Shown piece by piece: positions 1-8,934 of a DNA stretch of 20,901 bases (position 1 is its first letter; each line of letters starts with the position of its first letter). The translations under genes were made by a program, and so were the position numbers. The DNA is taken from NCBI GenBank assembly GCA_004151065.3, contig NWUY0300005414.1, forward strand, positions 91,662 to 112,562. The letters are read 5' to 3'. The notes beneath the pieces are model-generated. The model searched no databases. It saw only the letters and a program-made list of their open reading frames with translations, and was not told the DNA's origin. The stretch is from Larix sibirica. Lineage: Eukaryota > Streptophyta > Pinopsida > Pinales > Pinaceae.

Positions 1-405
1 TATTTGCTTCATTCATTTCGTTCCTGCATAAATCTGGATCAATACATTATTATAGGAAAGGTGGTGAAATATCTTGGAGGAATCTTCAACCATATCTCAA
101 GGCAACTACAAATTTTTAGAGTGAAAAGCATATATGAGGTGAACAAGAAATCTCTCTACATTGAGTTGGAATACAAGAAGGGGCAATGGCAAAAGGGCCA
201 AGAACAGATCAACAAGACCAAAGGTAAGAATATTGTTGCCACAATCCAAAAGAGGAGGGATATTAATAGGCGTTGCAAGCACTATGATGTATATGTGAAC
301 ATGGATGGGAAGTGTTGGAAACTTCACCCAAGGTTATATACAAAGAAGCACAATTCAAGGAAAGGAGAAAATGAAACTACTAAAACAAAATACATAGTGG
401 TATAA
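1..405 (+). pseudogene. gag C-terminal fragment of a Ty3/gypsy-like retroelement
   Basis: Frame 1 is open from the window edge to a TAA at 403. The conceptual protein has a gag-like segment (VVKYLGGIFNHI, then a region around FRVKSIYEV) and a basic linker. It ends in a damaged zinc knuckle near 271-327, reading C-x2-Y instead of C-x2-C, with the usual GH pair absent, followed by the CWKLHP signature that plant gypsy gag proteins often carry after the knuckle. Gag packages element RNA in cytoplasmic particles. The N-terminus lies outside the window and no start codon can be assigned. The same frame continues into protease-like sequence. The family assignment rests on recalled motif order, not on a search. 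Confidence 0.7.
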
Positions 406-1032
406 AGCATCTCTGATGTGGATGAAACCATAGTTTGCACCACATTGCAACAACCAATGGAAAATGTAGACATGAATGCATTATTCCAAGTCAAATTTCA
501 AGTGAAGGATAGAAAGGTAAATACTTTGTTAGACAATGCTTATTAATATAATATGATTTTTGAATCCTTAGTAGACTAGCTTGGCATAGAAACTCATGAT
601 TAGTCCATGTGCACTAACTGGATTTAAGAGAAGTCTACCATGGAGATACATATGAGGTGCAAATCAAGTTTGTCAATAACACTATCTATGCCAATGAAGT
701 AGATTGTGAAGTTGCACTAGATGCTTGTGAAGTGATGTTTAATAGCCCATAACTATAGGAAATGGATGCAACTTTCTATAGGAGAGGAAACCTATTGCTT
801 GATTAAAGGTGGTTAGGCCTACATCATCAAATCACACACACGTAGAGGAAGAACATATCTAGTGTCAATAGAACAAGGGTAGACAAGCAACTTGAATGCA
901 ATAAACAAGAATAAAGTATCCTTCCTACCTAATGGAATAGTGGACTTGAAGATCCAAGTGGAGGCCATGAGCTTCCAATATCTTAATACATCAAATTTTG
1001 GAGACCAAAATCCTCCCAATGAGGAGATGTGA
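406..1032 (+). pseudogene. retropepsin-like protease fragment, frameshifted and stop-riddled
   Basis: Downstream of the gag fragment the same frame gives an aspartic-protease N-terminus. The active-site triad, normally D-T/S-G, reads D-N-A at about 532-540, followed by YNMIFESLVD. In-frame stops fall at 544, 577, 601 and 625. Homology then moves to frame 3 at about 633 (EVQIKFVNN and a LDACEVMF segment; stops at 750 and 756) and returns to frame 1 at about 790 (CLIKGG, stop at 814, AYIIKSH). Two compensating frameshifts, at least seven stops and a lost catalytic glycine make it dead. No RT, RNase H or integrase follows on this strand, so pol is deleted or lies beyond recognition. Confidence 0.68.
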
Positions 1033-2176
1033 TTTGAAACCAAATCCAAAAAAAAAATGAATGGTTTTAATGGCTCAACAATGAATAAAACTCAACAAGA
1101 TCAAAAGGTTTGCTACATAAGAGAAGCTTGAGGCTACAAGGTTGATGCCAAGTTTGGAGGAGCAGGTGATGGTGTGAAGGGCCCTATGCTTTCCCAATCC
1201 ACTACTCTCACCTCGAAAGTGTTTCATAGCATAGGAATATGTAAATTAATTAAAGCATTAAAAAAATGAAAGAAAAAGATGAATGACAAAGGAACCATGA
1301 ATTGCAACACTACCAATAAAAAGCCAAAGGAGGAAGAACATTGGAGTTAGGAAATTGTAAAGTTAGGGATGCTTGGCCTTCGAGATACTCCCACCAAGAT
1401 AATCTATCCTATGACGTCCTTTGCAACATTAGGCAAGGGATTCTTTTATTAGAGAAAAGAGGGATCGACATTAGATTTTTTTGAGTTTGTAATTTCAATG
1501 ATATAGAGAGAAAAACACCATTATAATTCTACAAATCGCTAAGAAAACAAGGATAAGCAAAGACCTTCATTGTTAGTATTCCCATTTGGGTTTCAAATGC
1601 AAATGTCTATTGTCTTATGTTGTGGTTCATTGCCATGTGATTGAGTTTATGTACGCTTGATTCTACTCTAGTCTTAATATGTTGTTTGGGTTGAAATAAT
1701 TGTTGGAGCACTAAATTGTGATGGAATAATTGTGAAGTCGTATGCATACCTATAACCTTGAAAACTTCTCCATCGGTAAATTATAACCATTTTCTTGCAT
1801 TCATATGCAAAATCGATCCGCCGTAGCTCTCAAATTTCATTGCCGGGTTTGTGTTTTCATGGTTACAATCCAATTTAGTTTGCTTGATCATTATGATAAG
1901 TAATGGTCTTACAATGCCCATGTCACAGCACATTAAGTCATTGTTTCTTTTGTTTGAGCTCTTAACAGCCTACAACACACTTTCATACATTTAGTTATTG
2001 ATTTGACACCCTACAAGAATACCCAAACACACTTAAACTCATAACTTTATTGGATGGATTCATTGGGTGGTATCCACAACTTCTTGTTCTCTAGTTGCAT
2101 CATTGGCATAGAAATTCCACAATTCCCATCTCCGTTTGACACTGTAACTAAGTGTTTCCTTTGAATGAGATGACCA
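1033..2176. other. non-coding stretch after the gag-protease remnant
   Basis: I see no ORF with coding character. A 13-base purine run at 1326-1338 followed by TTGG could be a decayed polypurine tract and LTR start of the upstream element. No matching LTR partner is visible in the window, so this stays speculative. Confidence 0.4.
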
Positions 2177-2274
2177 TTAGAATATATATATATATATACA
2201 AGTCATTGGTTTCTTGTTAACGCCTTTAGAATATATATATATATATACAAGTCATTGGTTTCTTGTTAACGCCT
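2177..2274. repeat. exact 49-base tandem duplication (2 copies)
   Basis: Positions 2177-2225 and 2226-2274 are identical. Each copy begins TTAGAATATATA, passes through an AT dinucleotide run and ends TTGTTAACGCCT. Perfect identity points to a recent slippage or repair event. Confidence 0.97.
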
Positions 2275-2483
2275 CTACTTTGTTTGTTGGTATATTATTT
2301 TTGGTTTGAGTACTGAGTAATTCACAACACACAATAGCGATTAGCATCAGACCTTAGTATAATCCTTCTCTAGGTTCTATTCCAATATTATACAAACCAA
2401 TACACTCTCATTAAACCACTATCAAGCTATTCATTTTGGCTATCACCTACAACCATACAAATTCCCTCAATATTACATGTAAG

Positions 2484-2607
2484 ATCAAATAATTACAACT
2501 ACTTTGTGTTCTCATGTATATGGTGAAAACAATAACAAGAATGACATCAAATAATTACAACTACCTTTGTTCTCATGTTTATGGTGAAAACAATAACAAG
2601 AATGGCA
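2484..2607. repeat. near-identical 62-base tandem duplication (2 copies)
   Basis: Unit 2484-2545 recurs at 2546-2607. Both copies contain ATCAAATAATTACAACTAC, then a TTCTCATGT element, then GGTGAAAACAATAACAAGAA. They differ at only a few positions. A short ORF spans both copies but is explained by the duplication and is not a gene. Confidence 0.93.
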
Positions 2608-3293
2608 TTTTGCATCTCAGTTATTACTTGGTGGCAATATTGAATGGACAAATATATATCAATACTTGGGTGTTGGGTTTGAATTTCGAGATATTTAGAG
2701 CATGCTTTGATTTTGACAAAAAAATTTCAAAGATAGAGTCTTAAGTGCACTTGAATCCTATGTTGCATAGTGATTTTGGCCCCATAAACAAACAAAGCAA
2801 GCAACCAGTTAATTAAACCAATCTAAATAACACATGAATCCTGAATTCAATATGTTAAAAATTGCAAAGATATACAATTTTCATCCATACTTCCCTACTA
2901 AGCATCCATGCTGAGAAGATGGACGGGCCATAGGCCCACATTCTACGCAAAATTATACATTGCACCTTATTTAATTATTAGCTTAGAAAAAAACATGAAA
3001 GCTTTTAATAGGAATTCACCTCTATGTGAACTTTGTGAAGGCTTCCGTATTTCTCCTTTATCGAGAGCCTTAAAAGGTTTTGAATTTTTTTAAAGGAATC
3101 TCTTTTGTTCTCCAAAGGACTATAAAATATTCTTAAAATGATTAGGAGGTTATGAATTACATTACATGACGAATTTTACATTTGCTAATAAATGCATATG
3201 TATATGTGTAGTAGAATTAATTGTTCCAATCACTTCTTCCTAATTCTTTTCCTTATTAACAAAATACTTTGTCATCCAAATTCATTGGTATAA
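2608..3293. other. AT-rich intergenic sequence
   Basis: I see no coding region, RNA gene or repeat family here on either strand. Short ORFs are of chance length for this base composition. Confidence 0.5.
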
Positions 3294-3427
3294 TTTGCAT
3301 TAATTTCTCTTTCTTCTTTCTTCATGTGTGTGGTATGACCAAGTATTTTCCAATAAGTAACTTGCATTAATTTCTTTTTTTTCATTTATCTTTCTCATGT
3401 GTTGTATGACCAAGTATTATTTTCCAA
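3294..3427. repeat. imperfect ~67-base tandem duplication
   Basis: Copies starting at 3294 and 3361 share TTGCATTAATTTC at the left, a pyrimidine-rich middle, then the TATGACCAAGTATT segment and TTTCCAA at the right. Small indels separate them, so this is an older duplication than the one at 2177. Confidence 0.85.
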
Positions 3428-4126
3428 ATTTATAATGTACACTATTTATAAATCTTTTTTTCATTTTTCTACAAAGTTATGCATACTCTACATTCCTTTG
3501 GATTCCAACTTATGATATCAAAGGAGGAATCACATATTTTAAACCATCAAATCCACTCAAGATATACCATTAAATTATCAACATATTCTTAATCAATGTT
3601 AATATATATAAATTTTCAATTTTGCATGAATGAGACAATTCCTTCTCTTAATGCCTATTATTATCAACAAAGACCACACTTTATATCCTCTCATAGTTTT
3701 GCTATAATAGTTAAGTTACTCCATATTTTATATATAAATGGTCATAGAGTCCAAAAACTGACATTTTTGAAAAGCTTACAACCTGTTTTTATAATGCCAA
3801 ATGTTATACTTACATCTTTGTATTTAATTACACACACACACACACAACAAGAACATTTAAAAGGATTGCATTAAATTGCTGTAAAGATAACCAAAAAGAG
3901 ATTACATGATCAAATCTAGTAAAACATCATCACAAAGCTAAAATATGGCATACCATCTAACCACTACTACTATTACAAACTGAAAATCCTTCATGCTATA
4001 GACTCTTGCAAGCTTACCTAACAGAAAGACAGAAAATCCTGCATTTATAATAAATAGACTCTAAAACCTATATTTAGAACACTTACACTTAGAAATGTTG
4101 CGTACGTTGCCAATTTTTGATGTGGC
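3428..4126. other. AT-rich intergenic sequence with a CA microsatellite
   Basis: An AC dinucleotide run of about eight units lies at 3830-3846. Otherwise I see no feature. A 92-codon plus-strand ORF starting at 3596 is low-complexity and has no recognisable domain. Confidence 0.5.
3830..3846. repeat. (AC)n microsatellite
   Basis: Uninterrupted AC dinucleotide repeat of about eight units. Confidence 0.95.
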
Positions 4127-4285
4127 CTAATTCTCTTCATCTGGTTCCATAGAGCTTGATATTTCCACAGTTTCGGAAGCAAGCTTGTTGACTAACGCCT
4201 CCTCAACTGGCTTTGACTTGAAGAACTCGACATTCCTAGAGAGATCCGTGGTCAACACAATTTGATGAGCTTCAACAGTGACCAT
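4127..4285 (-). CDS. orphan 52-codon ORF, possible terminal exon or decayed element end
   Basis: ATG at 4285-4283, stop TAG at 4129-4127. The product is hydrophilic and looks protein-like: it begins MVTVEAHQIV, has a central segment around EFFKSKPVEEALV, and ends in an acidic tail, MEPDEEN. I do not recognise the family. Just upstream the motif CATGAGCCTCTCC (plus strand) is duplicated at 4283-4295 and 4310-4322, a 27-base insertion. Without that insertion the same frame would extend further upstream with residues such as EELERL, so the visible ATG may not be the original start. It could be the last exon of a degraded gene or the 3' part of a retroelement, given the RNase H remnant upstream on the same strand. 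Confidence 0.35.
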   Translation of the reverse strand: MVTVEAHQIVLTTDLSRNVEFFKSKPVEEALVNKLASETVEISSSMEPDEEN

Positions 4286-4822
4286 GAGCCTCTCCAATCA
4301 ATGTGTGCTCATGAGCCTCTCCAACTCTTCCACTCTTCATGCCAACTAAACTAAGAACCCCACAAACTTCACCTCTACTTTCCCGACGACCATAGAAATT
4401 GACCACATACATATCCCAAACCTTCCAGACTCTAGTCCCATAGTGATGTGACTCCATACAATAGCACTGTGAAACCCCACTCTTCGTTGTCCAATTATCT
4501 TTCCATCCGACACAACACATATTTATCCAAATAATCCCACTATCATCCCGTATCAAGCCATGGCTCACCATATTACAAACCTTCATATAAAAACAAAAGA
4601 CACAAACGAAGAGTCGCGAAAGGGCCCTCCTGCGTGGGTGTTTAATGGCACCTTATCCCCCATACACAACAAATTAATATGCTTCCTGGTGACGCACATG
4701 CAACTTGGGAATATACACCTCATCTTTGATGTCATTCAATGCCATTGATGATTATGTTGACCCCTCTAGTCATAAAAAAACCTTTTTCAAAATACACAGC
4801 TTAATTTACTGGAGAGTCAGCC
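4286..4822 (-). other. region between orphan ORF and RNase H remnant; 104-codon ORF of unknown meaning
   Basis: A minus-strand ORF with ATG at 4586 and stop near 4272 reads through here. It is tryptophan- and glycine-rich, contains no domain I recognise, and ends inside the duplicated CATGAGCCTCTCC motif. It may be 3' non-coding sequence of the element that supplied the RNase H domain just upstream. Local GC is above the surrounding background. Confidence 0.3.
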
Positions 4823-5139
4823 TCAAAGTTGTGGAGACGATGAACGTGCATCAAAGTCACCTCCTTGATTTTGCTTAAGAGAGTGTTTATTCTGTGTTGC
4901 AATCAACATATACTTGATCTCATTTGACAAAACTTTCGTCGATATGATGAGGAGAGAGTCATCGAGGACAATGACTTTATGAATTCTTGTAGAGACATAG
5001 ATTTCCAATCCCATGAACAATGCATATCGTTGGGCTTGATTATTCGTCATTGTTCCCATGCCTCAGATGTAAGTTTCAACAATGTTTCCATCAAGATCCA
5101 AGAAAATTTTCCCACATGTGCCACCCCTTACATTCAATT
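4823..5139 (-). pseudogene. RNase H-like domain fragment (RVT_3 type)
   Basis: The conceptual translation in one minus-strand frame starts GGTCGKIFLDLDGNIV and is interrupted by TGA at 5065-5063, where the family usually has tryptophan. It continues GMGTMTNNQAQRYALFMGLE and then VIVLDDSLLII. This is the order of the RNase H fold seen at the 3' end of plant LINE ORF2 and in RVT_3 proteins: the TNNQAE..AL..GLE helix, then the strand carrying a catalytic D (usually GDS; here DDS). The N-terminal D-G-S strand and a clear C-terminal H-x-x-N-x-x-A-D motif are missing. It parallels the better-preserved copy at 9845-10300, so both probably come from related LINEs. No RT or zf-RVT is seen beside it. 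Confidence 0.62.
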
Positions 5140-5369
5140 AATATATTAAAAAAAGTAAAATTATTTTTTATTATTTATATTTTTAATATATATTCATAAA
5201 ATTAAAATAAAGTTTTGTCATAACCTTTTCTAAAAAAAAACTCAAATGAAATATTATATTTCCTTATCTTCACTTATTCTCCACTTAATGCATCTCCTTT
5301 GGTTTTGGTTCTTTCCTCTCCACGATAGAGAAAATATCCTTCTTAAAATAGAAGTTATAGCATATATGA
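5140..5369. other. AT-rich spacer
   Basis: Very AT-rich with A and T runs. I see no gene or element boundary. Confidence 0.5.
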
Positions 5370-5600
5370 CATTGTTTGAGCTAACCTATGCTACTTGACC
5401 AAATTTGTTTTCAACAATTCATTGGCAATAAAGTTTTGCCTCTTATTATCAACTAATGAATGCATACATATCAAAGTAACATTGCATTGTTTAGACTCAC
5501 TTACACTACTTTTAGCAAGTTTGTTTTTCAAAAAATCGCAAGTAGTAAAGCTTTGCCTCCCAATATCAAGGAATGGGTGTATATCAAACTAGCAACCAAT
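5370..5600. repeat. diverged ~116-base tandem duplication
   Basis: The first unit (about 5370-5485) and second (about 5485-5600) share, in order, CATTGTTT, a CTACTT block, the AAG/ATTTGTTTT block, TAAAG.TTTGCCTC, ATATCAA or TTATCAA, AATG, and ATATCAAA. Roughly two thirds of positions match by eye. A plus-strand 65-codon ORF covering both units shows the same internal repetition and is not thought to be a gene. Confidence 0.7.
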
Positions 5601-6611
5601 TTAATGTAAACAAATTAAAAGAAAAAATACATTACAATATTTAGAAATATTCATATTTATAAATAAATATACATTCATATTTATAAATAAATATACATAT
5701 TTTCCAATTGTCATTATGTATTATGTTCTACATTACGTGGATGTGATTTATTTTGATTTAAATTTTTTGAAAATTTTTACTTTTATTATTATTATTAATA
5801 TTATCAATTTTTTTTTAATAAAATCCATTTTTCCTAACAACACATGCACATCATACATCTTTCTTAACCACATATGCACAAACTTGAATATTTAAAAAAA
5901 AAATACTTCAAAATACTTTCAACTCAAGAATTATGAATACAATGATACACGGATAGGTGTGTAGGTGTATACATTTTAGAATTTGAGATGGAATAGTAAT
6001 TATGCTTTCCTAGATTATAGGAAGATGAGACAAGTGTAACCTCTAGAATGATTTTTTGGGCATTGTTTCAAATTCGAAATAAACAATTATAAAACTAACA
6101 CAACTAATTAACTTGTGGAGGCACCCATAGGTCACAAGTTAAATGCCATGAACATGTTATATGTTATTTGTTCTCCATGTTTAATTGTAATCACCTATTG
6201 TTTATTCCTCATGAGCTACTTGTTATCCATATGCATGAGCTAGGAGTTATCCATGCATTAGCGTACACTTTTCCCATCCTCCTCCTTAAATCCAGGAAAA
6301 GCATAGATGGTAGTCCACCCCAAATTCTAAGATATAAACACCTATCGGCGTAAAAATAAAATAAAAAATAACTAATAGATACATGGATAATTGATAAATG
6401 ATGCATTATGGATAATTAAAAGTAGATGATCACAACTAAGTAACTCATAACATAGTCATGACATTTAACTTCTGATCTATCTATATTCACAAACCACAAG
6501 TTAAAAGATGTACTAGTATAAATACTGGTAGTATATAAGATTACGATGATATAACTAAATTGCAAAAAACACCCAGTAATACTAATTTAACGATCACCAA
6601 CTGTGAAACTT
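5601..6611. other. AT-rich intergenic sequence
   Basis: Only the 24-base duplication at 5649-5696 stands out. Two overlapping short ORFs near 6168-6406 have no domain or biased composition and are probably chance. Confidence 0.5.
5649..5696. repeat. exact 24-base tandem duplication
   Basis: ATTCATATTTATAAATAAAT plus ATAC at 5649-5672 is repeated without change at 5673-5696. Confidence 0.96.
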
Positions 6612-6951
6612 CTAAGATAAAATGCAACTATTTTTCTTTCTGCCAATCACTTGTTTTGTGGAAGCTTTGTAGATGTCCATCCACTTTTGAACACTCAGAC
6701 TCTGCTCATCAAAACTCTGCATCTTCTTGTGTTCAATCCAATTCTTAGGAGGTGGTCGCTGGTTCCTCTCTAGGTTTAACCGATAGATCGCATCACAGAC
6801 TTCTTTTGTTTTATACAGTTTTCTTTCTACGAGATCACCGGTCTTACTTTTCTGGAAACTATTCATCCAAGGCGGGTGACCAACCAAGATCTCCCTCGTC
6901 TCCTCATTGTCAACATCTTCATCTTCTACCTCTTGATCTTCAGCCATTAAC
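6612..6951 (-). CDS. hypothetical acidic protein, candidate terminal exon
   Basis: ATG at 6947-6945 and stop TAG at 6612. If read alone it gives 111 residues beginning MAEDQEVEDEDVDNEE, an acidic stretch, followed by a mixed basic/hydrophobic region (GHPPWMNSF, ERKLYKTKEV, RPPPKNWIEHKKM, VQKWMDIYKAS) and a basic C-terminus. No domain is recognised. Base composition is richer in GC than the flanks, and it keeps about seven CpG dinucleotides. A good acceptor (AAACTTAG then GTTAATGG) sits at 6953-6952, and splicing there to the island at 7692 keeps the frame. It could equally be an isolated ORF or part of an unrecognised transposable element. It is the most gene-like segment in the window, but unproven. 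Confidence 0.4.
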
Positions 6952-7058
6952 CTAAGTTTCATTAACATGTACAAACACAAGATCTCTAAAATCAGAAATG
7001 TTAGAATCTCATTAAATCTGGTCCAATGTTTGCTTGAAGTATAAGAAACAATAAAGTT

Positions 7059-7233
7059 ATTTTTCCATTAACTTAGAAGCACAAAAGAATCTCATTCTTA
7101 TGATAAACTTATGAATATGCACTTGTTCTTATATTGATTGGGATGGTATCACAATGGTTTTTCCTCTTAATTAGAAGCATGGCAGAATTTAAATCTCACA
7201 ATAAACTTCTGAGCATGCTGATGTTCTTGAATA
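7059..7233. repeat. diverged direct repeat, period ~100 bases
   Basis: TTTTTCC..TTA..TTAGAAGCA, then AATCTCA, ATAAACTT.TGA..ATGC and TGTTCTT recur in the same order at about 7059-7135 and 7159-7233. Identity is roughly two thirds by eye. Confidence 0.6.
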
Positions 7234-7499
7234 TATAATTTTCTGTAAAAAAAAATCTAAAAAGCATTTACACTCAGGTATAAGGTGGACATAGTATTTT
7301 AGTTTCATGTATGGAACTAAGTTTGAGTAGATATTTGATATCACATGCTTTGAGTAAGACCTAAAAGTGTTTTTAATTGGATAAGAGATAGCTTACAGTC
7401 CAAGACCTAGATGTAGCTGAGAGGAGTTATTTCATACAAACTGATATATAGGAAGGAGTTATTTCATATAGATTAGTTTTTTTTGGACGTGATTGCTAT

Positions 7500-7644
7500 C
7501 CTTATTATAAGTTAACAGACAACTAAGTTATGATAGAATTTGCCATCTCCTATTGAAAACAAAATACAATGATTTATTACAAGTTAACATATAACTGAGT
7601 TATGATAGAATTTACCATCTTTTACTAAAAAACAGAATAAAAAT
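7500..7644. repeat. ~72-base tandem duplication
   Basis: Copies at about 7500-7571 and 7572-7644 share AAGTTAACA, the AGTTATGATAGAATTT core, CCATCT and a final AATGATTTA-like end, with roughly 80-85 percent identity by eye. Confidence 0.88.
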
Positions 7645-7691
7645 GATTTATAAATGAATTCATGAATAGGAAAGTCTCGCAATGGTCTTAC

Positions 7692-7981
7692 TCTCTTTTA
7701 GAAATATATGGTTGTTCTTCATGAATGTTAGTTTTGGCACGCTTCTTCTTGGGATGTCCATGGATCTTTCCTGCTTCAAGCTGATTTTTCTGGCCAAGTT
7801 GGTGTTTTCTGCTCTGATCAAGGTGATGTTGGCAGGATTTTGCTCTTGGTGCCAGAGTTTTTGGGCACTGTGTGTTTATGCCACCAATTTTACAGCAGTT
7901 AGCTGGATTCCCTGCATACTTTCTTTGGGTTCTGGGTCTAACAGTTGCCCTTACTTGGCCATTCAGTGCCTGGTCTTTCAT
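7692..7981 (-). CDS. hypothetical basic protein, candidate first exon
   Basis: ATG at 7981-7979 in the context TTAGCCATGAAA; the open frame runs to a TAA at 7690-7688, just past a potential donor (exon end 7692). The ~97 residues are rich in K, R, Q, H and C. They include TVRPRTQRKYAGNPANCCK and an AT-hook-like GHPKKKRAKT near the end. No domain is recognised. The segment has moderate GC but only about one CpG. Many C, H and Q codons (TGC, TGT, CAC, CAG, CAA) are what deamination of methylated arginine CGN codons would leave, so it may have been more arginine-rich once. The opposite strand is also open (7682-7987) but hydrophobic and low-complexity, and I treat it as the shadow. Confidence 0.35.
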
Positions 7982-7989
7982 GGCTAAAT

Positions 7990-8110
7990 TAATTTTGACC
8001 GCTTAAAAAAACAAATAGGCGCCATATTCTATGACCGGTTCTCTAAATTTAACGGCTTTCTGAATCTTTGCGTTTGATAATCATAGGCGGGCGGTGGACA
8101 GTGGACATGC
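7990..8110 (-). promoter_or_regulatory. possible promoter-side region upstream of the candidate exon
   Basis: This short stretch keeps several CpGs (GGCGCC, ACCGGT, AACGG, TTGCG, and a CCGCCCGCC GC-box-like run on the minus strand near 8090) in an otherwise CpG-poor neighbourhood. It lies directly 5' of the minus-strand ATG at 7981. A promoter is an inference; there is no clear TATA element at a standard distance. Confidence 0.2.
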
Positions 8111-8258
8111 AATCTATTCTTAATTTAGTAACATTCATACATGCGATTTGCGATTTAGAAATAATAACAAAAAAACGGATGCAAAACATTCTATATATTA
8201 CATTCTTAATTCAGGAACATTCTATATGTGGAGTTGCAGTCGCCATAAGGCAGCTAAT

Positions 8259-8356
8259 GCAATCTTAAAAAAACGGGATGCAATCTTAAAAAAATATTAC
8301 ATTCTATTTCTGTGGAAGAGAGAAATACAATAAACAGTGGAAGAGAGAAATACAAT
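8259..8356. repeat. cluster of short direct repeats
   Basis: GCAATCTTAAAAAAACGGGAT (8259-8279) is followed directly by a second GCAATCTTAAAAAAA (8280-8294). GTGGAAGAGAGAAATACAAT occurs at 8312-8331 and again at 8337-8356. Both are very recent-looking duplications. Confidence 0.93.
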
Positions 8357-8934
8357 GGTTTAGAAGATATATAAAATTCGTGTTAATAAAAAAAAATACA
8401 ATTGTTATATATATATATACACAATTCTTTTGATAAATGATATTTACTTAAAATTTTAATATTTAGTTTAAGAGTTAAGTGATTTATCCAAGGGATGTTC
8501 TTGATGAAGAGGCTAAATGCTATAAGCTCAAATCCCATCAAGCACCCCGGTCCATTTATATATGATGTTGAGTAGCTATTTATTTAAATAATGGAGCACA
8601 ACTTGTCATTCATTCTTACAAGATTTTTTTAGAAAAAATATACTGTTTTTCTTTTTCATCTATGTGGATTATTTAAAATCATGAGATAATGGTTAGTTGT
8701 GAATATATTTATAGGATATATATCATAATTTACACTTTCATGGGATATAGATCATAGTTTTTCCTACCTCATATCTTGAATGTTCACACATTTATGTTAA
8801 TAACTAATTTCATCCATGTGTAAATTGTTCATAAAAAAGATGAGTAAATTGTTTACAAAGGATTAAACCCAAATTTATTAAATTTGTGAAAATAAAAAAC
8901 TAAATTTTGGTCTATATATTTATTTTGGTCATTT
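8357..8934. other. AT-rich intergenic sequence, with a possible SINE head
   Basis: A TA dinucleotide run lies at about 8406-8419. The stretch 8470-8570 may be a tRNA-derived SINE head (listed separately). No coding region is seen. Confidence 0.4.
8466..8570 (+). mobile_element. possible tRNA-derived SINE head (Pol III box-like motifs)
   Basis: AGTTAAGTGATTTA (about 8473-8486) resembles a tRNA A-box region of the type CTCAAGTGGTTA, and GCTCAAATCCC (8525-8535) resembles the B-box consensus GGTTCRANNCC. The spacing is about 50 bases. The mid-section does not fold into an obvious cloverleaf and no target-site duplication was found, so this is tentative. Confidence 0.22.

Larger units (their letters stand above)
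6952..7691 (-). other. candidate 740-base intron with internal duplications
   Basis: On the minus strand the donor reads GA then GTAAGA at 7691 and the acceptor ends ACTTAG at 6952. The interior is AT-rich and has no coding signal, as expected for a plant intron. It contains a diverged ~100-base direct repeat (7059-7233) and a 72-base duplication (7500-7644). Inference only; no transcript evidence is available. Confidence 0.25.

Noticed and set aside
819-1049. 76-codon minus-strand ORF
   Set aside because: Antisense to the end of the protease remnant, which has recognisable order on the plus strand.
2177-2607. CRISPR-like direct repeats
   Set aside because: Units are adjacent two-copy duplications without spacers, differ from one another, and lie in plant-type DNA.
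3596-3874. 92-codon plus-strand ORF ending in a His/Thr run
   Set aside because: The ending comes from the AC microsatellite, composition is that of AT-rich intergenic DNA, and there is no domain.
7682-7987. 101-codon plus-strand ORF, hydrophobic and membrane-like
   Set aside because: It is the complement of the basic minus-strand frame. Its hydrophobicity follows from antisense reading of Lys/Arg/Gln codons, and it has no domain or signal.
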